Positions 1 to 6,258 of a DNA stretch of 6,504 bases are shown here, in pieces (position 1 is the stretch's first letter; the number at the start of each line of letters is the position of its first letter). The notes below the pieces were generated by a model. That model was given only the letters and a program-made list of their open reading frames with translations. It was not told the DNA's origin and searched no databases. The stretch spans positions 1-6,504 of the forward strand of contig DATJQF010000119.1 of the NCBI GenBank assembly GCA_035505995.1, written 5' to 3'. Made by a program: the position numbers and the translations under genes. The stretch is from DATJQF01 sp035505995 (GTDB lineage: Bacteria > Bacteroidota > Bacteroidia > Bacteroidales > FEN-979).

Positions 1-3000
1 ACGAAATTCGACCTGACCATCGAGGCCATAGAAAAAGCGAAGGAGATCCGGCTGGAGATCGAGTACCGGACCGGCCTGTTCGACGAGAAATTCATCCGGG
101 ACCTGGGCGCCCACTACCTGAGACTGCTGGAAGCCGTTGCGGAGCGTCCGGAGGCAACGATCGGGGAGATCTCCGTGCTGTTACCCGAAGAAAAAAAATT
201 CCTGCTGGAGACTTACAATGCAACGGACGCTGACTATCCCCGTGACCGCACCGTTTACGAGCTCTTTGAAGACCAGGTTGCCGCCGGTCCCGACCGGATC
301 GCCGTGGTGGATGGTAACCGTTCGGAAACCTATGCCGGACTGAACTCGAAAGCGAACCGCTTTGCCCGGATGCTCCGGCAGAAAGGCGTCGGACCCGATT
401 TTGTCATCGGGGTGATGATGGAGCAAAGCATCGAGTTCATCGTGGCCATCCTGGGGATCATCAAAGCCGGAGGCGCCTATCTTCCCATCGACCCGGATTA
501 TCCGGAGGAGCGGGTGAATTATATCCTGGAGAACAGCGGGGCGGGGATCCTCCTCACGGGCACCCGGGAGAATGCACGGTCCCTGAAGTTTCAGGGGGAG
601 AAGATTTCCCTGGGAAAGGAATTCCATCCCGGCGGAGACGATACCAACCCGGAAAAAATAAACGGGGCGGACGACCTGGTGTATATCATCTATACGTCGG
701 GCTCCACCGGGAAACCCAAAGGGGTGATGATCACTCACCGGGGATTGACCAATTACCTGGCCTGGGCGCAGAAAGTATACCTGGAAGGGGAGAAGCTCGA
801 TTTTCCGCTCTATTCTTCCATCGCCTTCGATCTCACCGTCACCTCGATCTTTACGCCGCTGGTCTCGGGAAACCGGATCTTTGTCTACGCGGGAGGAGAT
901 AAAACCACCCTGATCGAGCGGCTGGTGAAGGACAATAAGACCGGGATCGTCAAGCTGACGCCTTCTCACCTGGCCATGATCGAGAACCTGGATTGCACGA
1001 ATTCGGGGATCAGGAGGTTCATTGTGGGAGGCGAGGAGCTGAAAAGCGCCGTGGCAAACCGGATCTGCACGAAGTTCGGGCATAATGTCCGGGTCTATAA
1101 TGAATATGGTCCGACCGAAACGGTGGTGGGATGCATGATCCACCGGTTCGACCCGGCCAGGGACACGCGTCCTTCGGTGCCCGTCGGAACGCCCGGCGAT
1201 AATGTGCGGATCTACCTGCTGGATAAGTACCTGATGCCGGTCCCCCGGGGAGTGACCGGTGAGATGTATATTTCTGGCGACGGTGTGGCCAGGGGGTACC
1301 GGAACCGCCCGGATATAACGGCGGAACGCTTTCTTCCGGATCCATTCATTCCCGGCAGGCGAATGTATAAAACCGGCGACCTTGCGAGGTTCCTGGATAC
1401 CGGGGAGATCGAATTCCTGGGACGGGTCGATTTCCAGGTAAAGATCCATGGCTTCCGGATCGAGCTCGGGGAGATCGAAAGCAAGCTCTCCGCATTCCCG
1501 CAAATAGGGGAGGCAGTGGTCCTTCCGCAGGAGGATGAATCAGGGACCAGCTACCTGTGCGGCTACTACTGCTCGGAGAAGGAAATCGCGGTTCCCGAAC
1601 TGAAATCCTTCCTGGCGCAGGATCTTCCCGATTACATGATCCCCTCTTACTTCTTCCGGCTGGATTCGATCCCGGTCACTCCGAACGGCAAAGTGGACCG
1701 CACCCGGCTTCCGAAGTCAGGCGAGGCGGTGTATACCGGCGTGGAATATGTGGAGCCCAGGAACGAAGCCGAAAAGATCATTCGCGATGCCTTTGTGCGG
1801 CTGCTTAAGGTGGAGAAGATCGGGGTCAATGATAATTTCTTCGACCTGGGCGGAAATTCCCTGAAGGCAGTATCGCTGGTAGCCGAGCTGCAGAAGAATT
1901 TCGAGATCCGGATGAATGATGTGTTCAGGTTCCAGACCGCGGCCCAGCTCGCGAAAAATGTCAGGCCTTCGAAAGACCAGGTCATGCGCCGCCTTCGCAG
2001 CCTGCAGGAAACTTCCCCCGGGATGTTAAAGGATCCGGAGGCCGGGGAGAATGATCCGGAAGTCTGCCTGGCCCTTGAGCGTTACAGGGAAAAGATAAAG
2101 CAGTTAAGAAAAGCGGATGCCTCCGGGAGGAAGGAATATCATCATATCCTGCTGACCGGCGCCACCGGCTTCCTCGGGGCTTACCTGCTGAGGGATCTCC
2201 TGCAGAAAACGGGAGCAACCGTATATGTCCCGGTTCGGGCAGCCGATGAGTCCGGGGCTAAAGAGAAGCTGGAAAGCAAGCTGAATTATTATTTCGGAAA
2301 GCAGCTTTTCCGGAAGTGGGAGGACCGGATCATCATTCTGCAGGCCGACCTGGCCCATGAAAGCCTTGGGCTGGAAGAGAAGTTATATAACACGCTGGCC
2401 GGCAGGATCGACTGCATCCTTCATTCCGCGGCCCTGGTAAAGCATTACGGACCCTACGAGGAATTCTATAAAAGCAATGTCCGGTCGGTGGAGAACCTGC
2501 TCCGGTTTGCCCGGACCGGGTGCCGGAAGGTTATTCATCATATTTCGACGATGTCGGTGGGCATGGGAAATATTGCCGGCAGGAAGACGAACCTGTTCAC
2601 CGAATATGACACCGATGCGGGACAGGAGCAGGAGATGTATTACCTGAAGACCAAGCTGGAAGCGGAAAAGATGCTCGAAGCGGCGAGGACCGAAGGGTTG
2701 GAGGCCAACATCTACCGGGTGGGGAACATCACGTTTGATTCAAAGACCGGGAAGTTCCAGGAGAATATCGAGGACAATGCCTTCTTTCACGTAGTCCGGA
2801 GCTTCGTGAACCTGGGATTTGTCCCCGACCGGATGGACGAGGTGGAATTTTCCTTTGTCGACCAGGTCAGCAAGGCGATCCTGTCCCTGTACGACCGGCC
2901 GGCTTTATTCAACCGGACCTTCCATGTCAGGAACCCGGAGATCGTGAAATTGTCGGAGATCCTGCGCGCCCCGGATCTCGGGTTGCGGGTGCGGAAGGTC

Positions 3001-3672
3001 GCCTTCCGGGACTTCATCGCCCTGATGATCGGGGAATCCGGCGCACCGGGATTCCGGGAACATATTGAGGCGATCCTCCTGCATTTCGGCTGGCTGGACA
3101 GCGGGGAGAGGGATCCGGCCATGACCCGGTTCCTGCCGGTAAGCGATCAGACGGAGATGCTGCTGGGAAAGGCCGGGTTCCGGTGGCAGGCGCTGCAACC
3201 GGAACGCATGGAGAAAATGATCCTTGCCGCCTTGCGGGCCCGGATGGACATCTTCAGGCAGATCCCGATTTTCACCCGGCTTTCGGAAGAAGAGCTTCAG
3301 GTGGTGGTGAAGTCGGCAGTCCGGGAGCACTACCGGGACGAGACCGGCATTATCTGGGAGAACGAGCCTGTTGCGAATTGTTATCTCATCGAGAGCGGCA
3401 ATGTTGAAATGAGCAGTCATTCCGCCTCGGGGTGGATCGGAACGATAGGCGTGCTGGGGAAAGGAGAGTTCATCGGAGCGGGGCAGCTTTTCCGGCCCGG
3501 GGTTTCCCCTTTCACCGCGGAAGCGATCCTGGGGGATGCCATGCTCTACAGCTTCACGCTGGAGGATATGCGGAAGATGATGGAAAAATACCCTGGCCTG
3601 ACCCTATCCCTGGTGCAAATGCTCGGTGAAAGGGTGGACCAGCTTGCGCGGCTTTTTGTGAACATCAGCTGA
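1..3672 (+). CDS. Nonribosomal peptide synthetase, terminal module: (C)-A-T-R with a C-terminal CRP-like cyclic-nucleotide-binding-fold domain; 5' truncated by the window
   Basis: The frame is open from base 1 to the TGA at 3670-3672 (1223 residues visible), so the true start lies upstream. Residues about 1-45 are the tail of a condensation domain (KFDLTI, IEYRTGLFDE, HYLRLLEA). The adenylation domain spans about 62-575: YTSGSTGKPKG near 229-240, FDLTVTSIF 276-284, NEYGPTET 367-374, YKTGDLARF 456-464, GRVDFQVKIHGFRIELGE 474-491 and PNGKVDR 561-567 with Lys564. The carrier domain has DNFFDLGGNSL with phosphopantetheine Ser620. The reductase domain, about 713-1068, has the NADPH-binding TGATGFLG motif at 719-726, HISTMSV with probable catalytic Thr850, and Tyr881/Lys885 (YxxxK). 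By family knowledge, such a domain releases the carrier-bound peptide as an aldehyde or alcohol. The selectivity residues read DLTKIGEVGK by eye, the code reported for Asn. Residues about 1086-1218 form a CRP-like fold, rare at this position. The protein is presumably cytoplasmic; the final peptide cannot be predicted from one module. Confidence 0.95.
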   Translation, partial: TKFDLTIEAIEKAKEIRLEIEYRTGLFDEKFIRDLGAHYLRLLEAVAERPEATIGEISVLLPEEKKFLLETYNATDADYPRDRTVYELFEDQVAAGPDRIAVVDGNRSETYAGLNSKANRFARMLRQKGVGPDFVIGVMMEQSIEFIVAILGIIKAGGAYLPIDPDYPEERVNYILENSGAGILLTGTRENARSLKFQGEKISLGKEFHPGGDDTNPEKINGADDLVYIIYTSGSTGKPKGVMITHRGLTNYLAWAQKVYLEGEKLDFPLYSSIAFDLTVTSIFTPLVSGNRIFVYAGGDKTTLIERLVKDNKTGIVKLTPSHLAMIENLDCTNSGIRRFIVGGEELKSAVANRICTKFGHNVRVYNEYGPTETVVGCMIHRFDPARDTRPSVPVGTPGDNVRIYLLDKYLMPVPRGVTGEMYISGDGVARGYRNRPDITAERFLPDPFIPGRRMYKTGDLARFLDTGEIEFLGRVDFQVKIHGFRIELGEIESKLSAFPQIGEAVVLPQEDESGTSYLCGYYCSEKEIAVPELKSFLAQDLPDYMIPSYFFRLDSIPVTPNGKVDRTRLPKSGEAVYTGVEYVEPRNEAEKIIRDAFVRLLKVEKIGVNDNFFDLGGNSLKAVSLVAELQKNFEIRMNDVFRFQTAAQLAKNVRPSKDQVMRRLRSLQETSPGMLKDPEAGENDPEVCLALERYREKIKQLRKADASGRKEYHHILLTGATGFLGAYLLRDLLQKTGATVYVPVRAADESGAKEKLESKLNYYFGKQLFRKWEDRIIILQADLAHESLGLEEKLYNTLAGRIDCILHSAALVKHYGPYEEFYKSNVRSVENLLRFARTGCRKVIHHISTMSVGMGNIAGRKTNLFTEYDTDAGQEQEMYYLKTKLEAEKMLEAARTEGLEANIYRVGNITFDSKTGKFQENIEDNAFFHVVRSFVNLGFVPDRMDEVEFSFVDQVSKAILSLYDRPALFNRTFHVRNPEIVKLSEILRAPDLGLRVRKVAFRDFIALMIGESGAPGFREHIEAILLHFGWLDSGERDPAMTRFLPVSDQTEMLLGKAGFRWQALQPERMEKMILAALRARMDIFRQIPIFTRLSEEELQVVVKSAVREHYRDETGIIWENEPVANCYLIESGNVEMSSHSASGWIGTIGVLGKGEFIGAGQLFRPGVSPFTAEAILGDAMLYSFTLEDMRKMMEKYPGLTLSLVQMLGERVDQLARLFVNIS
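3256..3660 (+). other. CRP/cNMP-binding-like domain fused in frame to the NRPS reductase end
   Basis: Residues about 1086-1218 of the synthetase begin IFRQIPIFTRLSEEELQ, like the opening helix of CRP/FNR and PKA-regulatory domains. They continue as a beta-roll (IIWENEPVANCYLIESGNVE, GVLGKGEFIGAG) and end in a helix with SLVQMLGERVDQLARL, like the CRP C-helix used for dimerisation. No helix-turn-helix follows, so it is not a transcription factor. In the phosphate-binding cassette, the Glu of the usual GE(L/I/V) is Ala (GAG), and the Arg-Ser/Thr expected about ten residues later is replaced by Pro-Phe-Thr. Binding of cAMP or cGMP is therefore doubtful. I infer a dimerisation, docking or other-ligand sensing role. 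The fold assignment is fairly secure; the function is open. Confidence 0.8.
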
Positions 3673-3694
3673 TCCCTCCGCCCGAGGGTGATCA
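3670..3694. terminator. Hairpin between convergent genes, spanning both stop codons (possible bidirectional terminator)
   Basis: Only 19 bases separate the stop codons of the synthetase (+) and the DUF2752 gene (-). TGATC (3670-3674) can pair with GATCA (3690-3694), and CCTC (3675-3678) with GAGG (3684-3687), leaving a 5-base loop and a 2-base bulge. No T-run follows on either strand, so it does not fit the classic intrinsic terminator. It is the only dyad seen between the two genes. Confidence 0.4.
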
Positions 3695-4102
3695 GAATCC
3701 TTTGTACAGGCTCCAGGCCCAGTTTGCCAGCACCAGCAGGATCGCCGGGAGCATCACCCACTTTTTTTTCAGGATGCTTTCAAATCCCAGGTAAAACCTG
3801 AGAAAGCTTTCCTTTCCGTACACCCGGTCATACAGGATCCATAAGGGGAACAGGATCATCGCAGCCAGCAACAGCAGCCCCATCGGGTTCCAGCGGATGA
3901 CCCCCGCCAGGTCCCCGTGAAGAAAAGAGAGCATGGAGGTGGTGGAGCCGCAGGCCGGACAGGGAATGCCGGTAACCAGCCGGAAGAGGCAGATATGAGT
4001 ATCCGCGCTTCCCAGGCTGGGAATAAACAGGTTGGCCGTCAGCCAGCCCAGGCCCGCCAGGCTTGCTGTTACAACAAGCGGATATAGCTTTTTCCGGGTC
4101 AT
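3692..4102 (-). CDS. DUF2752 family small membrane protein
   Basis: This 136-residue protein carries the DUF2752 signature CLFRLVTGIPCPACGSTTS (Cys38, Cys48, Cys51), followed by the family's conserved short helix and WNPMG (71-75). Three hydrophobic stretches, about residues 8-27, 74-91 and 115-132, are likely membrane helices. The family has no established biochemical role; the CPxCG motif could bind a metal or form disulfides, which is inference. The ATG lies only 4 bases after the TM2 gene's stop on the same strand, so the two are almost certainly co-transcribed and probably translationally coupled; no Shine-Dalgarno sequence is evident. The length is ordinary for the family. The gene converges on the synthetase and has no apparent link to it. 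Confidence 0.88.
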   Translation of the reverse strand: MTRKKLYPLVVTASLAGLGWLTANLFIPSLGSADTHICLFRLVTGIPCPACGSTTSMLSFLHGDLAGVIRWNPMGLLLLAAMILFPLWILYDRVYGKESFLRFYLGFESILKKKWVMLPAILLVLANWAWSLYKGF

Positions 4103-4106
4103 CCGG

Positions 4107-4448
4107 TTAAACCGAGATCACTTGTATCAGGTGCTCCATGTTCTTCTGCCGGGTTTCGCCCATGATGAGGAACCAGTCGATGATCGTCCAGATCCCCAGT
4201 CCGCCGCAGGTAAGCAGCTTGACCACCCCCAGGCCGGTGTCGCCGATCAGGAAGCGGTCGATGCCGAAATGCCCGCCGATCAGCGAAACGATCAGCAGCA
4301 GGGTGGGATCTTTGAATTGCATGATCTGTAAAGTGCTCCATTTGGAGTCATCGGCCTTTGAAAGGCGCTCGCGGATCTGGCCCAGCTGGTAGCTTTCAAA
4401 GAATTTTCCGTTAGTCATGATGAAAAGGTCAACTTTCTGTGCATCCAT
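4107..4448 (-). CDS. TM2 domain-containing membrane protein
   Basis: This 113-residue protein has a polar N-terminal part of about 45 residues (QLGQIRERLSKADDSKW) followed by a TM2 domain. The first helix, about 49-60, runs into the signature GGHFGIDRFLIGDTGLGVVKLL (58-79), and the second helix, about 83-96, ends in DWFLIMGETRQKN. The Gly-x-x-Gly-x-Asp-Arg-Phe core in the turn is typical of the family. TM2 proteins are small inner-membrane proteins, mostly of unknown function. The start at 4448 is chosen because a TAnnTTTG box lies about 25 bases upstream; Met11 is an alternative. It is the first gene of a two-gene unit with the DUF2752 gene, a combination I recall as recurrent in Bacteroidota, which suggests a joint role. 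Confidence 0.9.
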   Translation of the reverse strand: MDAQKVDLFIMTNGKFFESYQLGQIRERLSKADDSKWSTLQIMQFKDPTLLLIVSLIGGHFGIDRFLIGDTGLGVVKLLTCGGLGIWTIIDWFLIMGETRQKNMEHLIQVISV

Positions 4449-4467
4449 GGTGATGGGGTTTTAGGTT

Positions 4468-4500
4468 GGGTCAAATATATAGATTTTTTTCAATTGACCC
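4468..4500. promoter_or_regulatory. Inverted repeat GGGTCAA-N19-TTGACCC overlapping the TM2 promoter (possible operator, or end of the SDR transcript)
   Basis: GGGTCAA at 4468-4474 and TTGACCC at 4494-4500 are perfect 7-base arms around an AT-rich 19-base centre. One arm overlaps the TATATTTG box, as an operator would. The site also lies just after the stop of the upstream dehydrogenase gene on the same strand, so a hairpin in that transcript is the alternative. No T-run follows the stem in that direction, which disfavours an intrinsic terminator. Confidence 0.3.
4472..4479 (-). promoter_or_regulatory. Bacteroidota-type -7 box (TATATTTG) for the TM2-DUF2752 unit
   Basis: The minus strand reads TATATTTG, an exact match to TAnnTTTG, 23 bases before the TM2 ATG. 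The expected transcription start would give a leader of under 20 bases. No TTTG -33 element appears at the usual 19-21 base spacing; the nearest TTG is only 11 bases upstream. A 7-base inverted repeat overlaps the box. Confidence 0.45.
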
Positions 4501-4511
4501 GGCACCCGGCC

Positions 4512-5258
4512 TCACCCGTTCATCCTCCGGAACACCTCCTGCGCCATCGGGTTGGCGGCAGCTTTCACGAGCCCCTCCGACTGGCCGGTCGTGCACTCAT
4601 AGCAGTCGGTGGCAAGCGCCCGGATCGTATCCGCCGCTACGATCGCCGGATCGATGCCGGGGTCGGCCCCTCGTTTCTTCCGGCTCCCGTGATCAAGTTC
4701 CGTATTGACGGTGGGAGGAATGATCTCAAAGACCCTGATGGGAGTATCTTTCAGCTGGTGGCGCAGCGACATCGAGAAAGAATGCAGGGCAGCTTTGGTG
4801 GAGCAATAGACCGGCAATACGGCGATCGGAACAAAGCCCAGCCCGGAGCTGACATTCAGGATAGCCGTCTCCTTCTGCCCGATGAAATGCGGGATCACCA
4901 GGTTCGACAGATGTACCGGTGCGATCAGGTTGATGGTGACCTCCGCGGTGATCCGGGAGCTTTCAACAGGCTGCCTGAAGAATAGCAGGTTCTGGATGCC
5001 TGCATTGTTAACCAGCAGGTTGAATCCAGGGAAATTTTTTATGGTCCAGCCGATCAGGTCGACCCGCTGCTTATCCTCCGACACATCGCAAACCCGCGTA
5101 TGAAGCTGCGGCACTTTGCTTCTCGCTTCTTCCAGCTTTTCGCCGCGCCGGCCGCAGATGATCACGGTGTTTCCCGCTTTCACAAAGGCTTCCGCCATGG
5201 CGAATCCGATCCCGGTCGCACCGCCGGTGATCAGGATAGTATTGTCTGTTGTTTTCAT
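4512..5258 (-). CDS. DltE-like short-chain dehydrogenase/reductase (NADP(H)-dependent, substrate unknown)
   Basis: The 248-residue classical SDR has the cofactor-binding TGGATGIG (11-18), Arg38-Arg39 after the second strand (ICGRR, suggesting NADP), CDVS (57-60), the NNAG motif (84-87), Asn110, catalytic Ser138 and YCSTK with Tyr151/Lys155. The stretches LLVNNAGIQN, PVYCSTKAALHSFSMSLRHQL and FEIIPPTVNTEL closely resemble DltE of Bacillus, an oxidoreductase named after the dlt locus but not needed for D-alanylation. I make no substrate call. ATG 5258 is chosen over the in-frame ATG 7 codons upstream because MKTTDNTILITGG is the usual DltE-like N-terminus and the extra codons overlap a promoter-like box. 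It is transcribed divergently from the lipoprotein gene and is probably monocistronic. It lies three genes from the synthetase, so a tailoring role is unsupported. Confidence 0.9.
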   Translation of the reverse strand: MKTTDNTILITGGATGIGFAMAEAFVKAGNTVIICGRRGEKLEEARSKVPQLHTRVCDVSEDKQRVDLIGWTIKNFPGFNLLVNNAGIQNLLFFRQPVESSRITAEVTINLIAPVHLSNLVIPHFIGQKETAILNVSSGLGFVPIAVLPVYCSTKAALHSFSMSLRHQLKDTPIRVFEIIPPTVNTELDHGSRKKRGADPGIDPAIVAADTIRALATDCYECTTGQSEGLVKAAANPMAQEVFRRMNG

Positions 5259-5264
5259 AATTCG

Positions 5265-5272
5265 CAAAATTA
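5265..5272 (-). promoter_or_regulatory. Candidate -7 box (TAATTTTG) for the dehydrogenase gene
   Basis: The minus strand reads TAATTTTG, matching TAnnTTTG, only 6 bases before the chosen ATG at 5258. If it is used, the transcript would be leaderless or nearly so. No convincing -33 TTG is seen 19-21 bases upstream. The box lies within the 7-codon extension implied by the alternative ATG at 5279, which argues against that start. Confidence 0.35.
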
Positions 5273-5355
5273 GCAGCATTCTGTCATCTAACTCCTGCCT
5301 CTTCTTTCCTGATTATTAATTCAGGGAAACATCCTGTTCGTCGCTGATTTTAGAA

Positions 5356-5363
5356 TACTTTTG
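5356..5363 (+). promoter_or_regulatory. Bacteroidota-type -7 box (TACTTTTG) for the lipoprotein gene
   Basis: TACTTTTG matches TAnnTTTG exactly and ends 40 bases before the ATG at 5404, giving an expected leader of about 30-35 bases. A weak TGTTCG at 5335-5340 sits roughly where the -33 element should be. The leader just before the ATG (AAGTAAAGCATCCTTT) is A-rich without a clear Shine-Dalgarno, normal for Bacteroidota. The 145-base gap between the two divergent starts holds nothing else recognised. Confidence 0.5.
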
Positions 5364-5403
5364 TCCCGATCATTCCGTTTTGTAAACAAGTAAAGCATCC
5401 TTT

Positions 5404-6258
5404 ATGAAACGCCTCTTTTTTGCCCTTATTTCCTTTTTTGTCATAGTCTCCTGTTTCCCGCAAAAGGTCAGCGAGCACACCCGCTGGCTGCAGGGACCCA
5501 TCAAGGTGGACGGCTCGCTGGACGGGTGGCCCTTGGATCTTCCCCGGTACGATAACGATACCCACATCGCTTACGGCATCGCGAACGACCGGCAGAACCT
5601 GTACCTGTCGATGATCGTACCGGATGAGAACATGCAGCGTAAGATCATGATGGGCGGGATGGAATTCAAGATCGATACCACCGGAGGGAAAAAGTACCCC
5701 ATTAGCTTTTTCTTCCCGATGCCGGGCCATTTCAACGGCGGCGAGCATCACAAGGATGAGGGGATGCCGAACTCCGCTTACCAGGGAGATAAGAAGCAAA
5801 AGAGCCTGGCAGGGCTGAGCCAGATCAGGGTCACCGGTTTTTCAAAGATCGCGGACGGGATCATCCCCTGGCATAACGACTATGGCATCGAAGTCAGCCT
5901 GACCCGGGACAACCAGGGCGCACTGACCTACGAAGTCACCCTGCCTTTCCGGACCTTTTATAAGGATGAGATCACCGCGGCGGATACCTTAAAGGCTTTC
6001 CGGTTCCTTTTCAGGATCGAGGGGGTCGGTTCTTCGAATTCGCCCCATGCAAACCGCGAGGAAGGGATGGAAGGCGGTGAAGGAGGAGGCGGAATGGGAG
6101 GCGGAAGAGGACATGGGGGCGGACATGGCGGAGGACATGGCGGCGGTGGCGGAGAGCATCAGGAAGGGATGGACGAAGGTGCCCCTAATTCAAATTATCA
6201 CACTTCCCTGTCGGAATCCAACGAGATCAAGGCCCACCTTAAATTAGTCTATAAATAA
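5404..6258 (+). CDS. Predicted lipoprotein with CBM9-like beta-sandwich domain and Gly/His-rich C-terminal segment
   Basis: This 284-residue protein starts with a signal peptide (MKR, hydrophobic 4-16) and a plausible lipobox, IVS-Cys17, so it is probably a lipidated envelope protein. There is no acidic stretch after the Cys, so surface export is not indicated. Residues about 31-205 resemble the CBM9-like/DOMON-like fold seen in many Bacteroidota envelope proteins: IKVDGSLDGWP near 33-43, HIAYGIANDRQNLYLSMIV 54-72, GGMEFKIDTTGGKKYPISFFFP 84-105, YEVTLPFRTF 176-185 and FRFLFRIEG 199-207. Residues 221-250 are almost pure Gly with His, Met and Glu, including three GHGG units. A further PNSNYHTSLSESNEIKAHLKLVYK closes the chain. 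The ligand is unknown; carbohydrate, haem or metal are possible from the fold and His content, and I do not choose. The stop lies inside the first copy of the 131-base repeat. Confidence 0.8.
   Translation: MKRLFFALISFFVIVSCFPQKVSEHTRWLQGPIKVDGSLDGWPLDLPRYDNDTHIAYGIANDRQNLYLSMIVPDENMQRKIMMGGMEFKIDTTGGKKYPISFFFPMPGHFNGGEHHKDEGMPNSAYQGDKKQKSLAGLSQIRVTGFSKIADGIIPWHNDYGIEVSLTRDNQGALTYEVTLPFRTFYKDEITAADTLKAFRFLFRIEGVGSSNSPHANREEGMEGGEGGGGMGGGRGHGGGHGGGHGGGGGEHQEGMDEGAPNSNYHTSLSESNEIKAHLKLVYK
6109..6144 (+). repeat. Three tandem 12-bp units (GGACATGGNGGN) encoding Gly-His-Gly-Gly
   Basis: Units GGACATGGGGGC, GGACATGGCGGA and GGACATGGCGGC follow one another in frame and encode residues 236-247 of the lipoprotein. 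They sit within a purine-rich, low-complexity stretch from about 6058 to 6180. In-frame units of this kind can expand or contract by slippage without breaking the protein. Confidence 0.85.

Noticed and set aside
175..177. GTG as the start of the synthetase gene
   Set aside because: The same frame is open to base 1 and encodes recognisable condensation-domain sequence upstream (YRTGLFDE, HYLRLLEA), so the GTG is an internal valine codon.
181..1503. Long antisense open frame (440 codons) opposite the adenylation domain
   Set aside because: It is a shadow of a GC-rich coding strand. Its translation has no recognisable family, and it lies wholly opposite a well-conserved domain.
3256..3672. Separate CRP-family regulator gene after the synthetase
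   Set aside because: The segment is in the same frame without a stop, and there is no helix-turn-helix; it is a fused domain.
4512..5258. Dehydrogenase as a tailoring enzyme for the peptide
   Set aside because: It is on the opposite strand, separated by the TM2-DUF2752 unit, and has its own promoter-like box; no sequence evidence links it to the synthetase.
5259..5279. Seven-codon N-terminal extension of the dehydrogenase (ATG at 5279)
   Set aside because: The extension (MLLILRI) is not typical of DltE-like SDRs and overlaps a TAnnTTTG box; the start at 5258 gives the usual N-terminus.
6047..6247. Small open frame overlapping the end of the lipoprotein gene
   Set aside because: It arises from the purine-rich Gly-coding stretch read in another frame and has no start signal or family resemblance.
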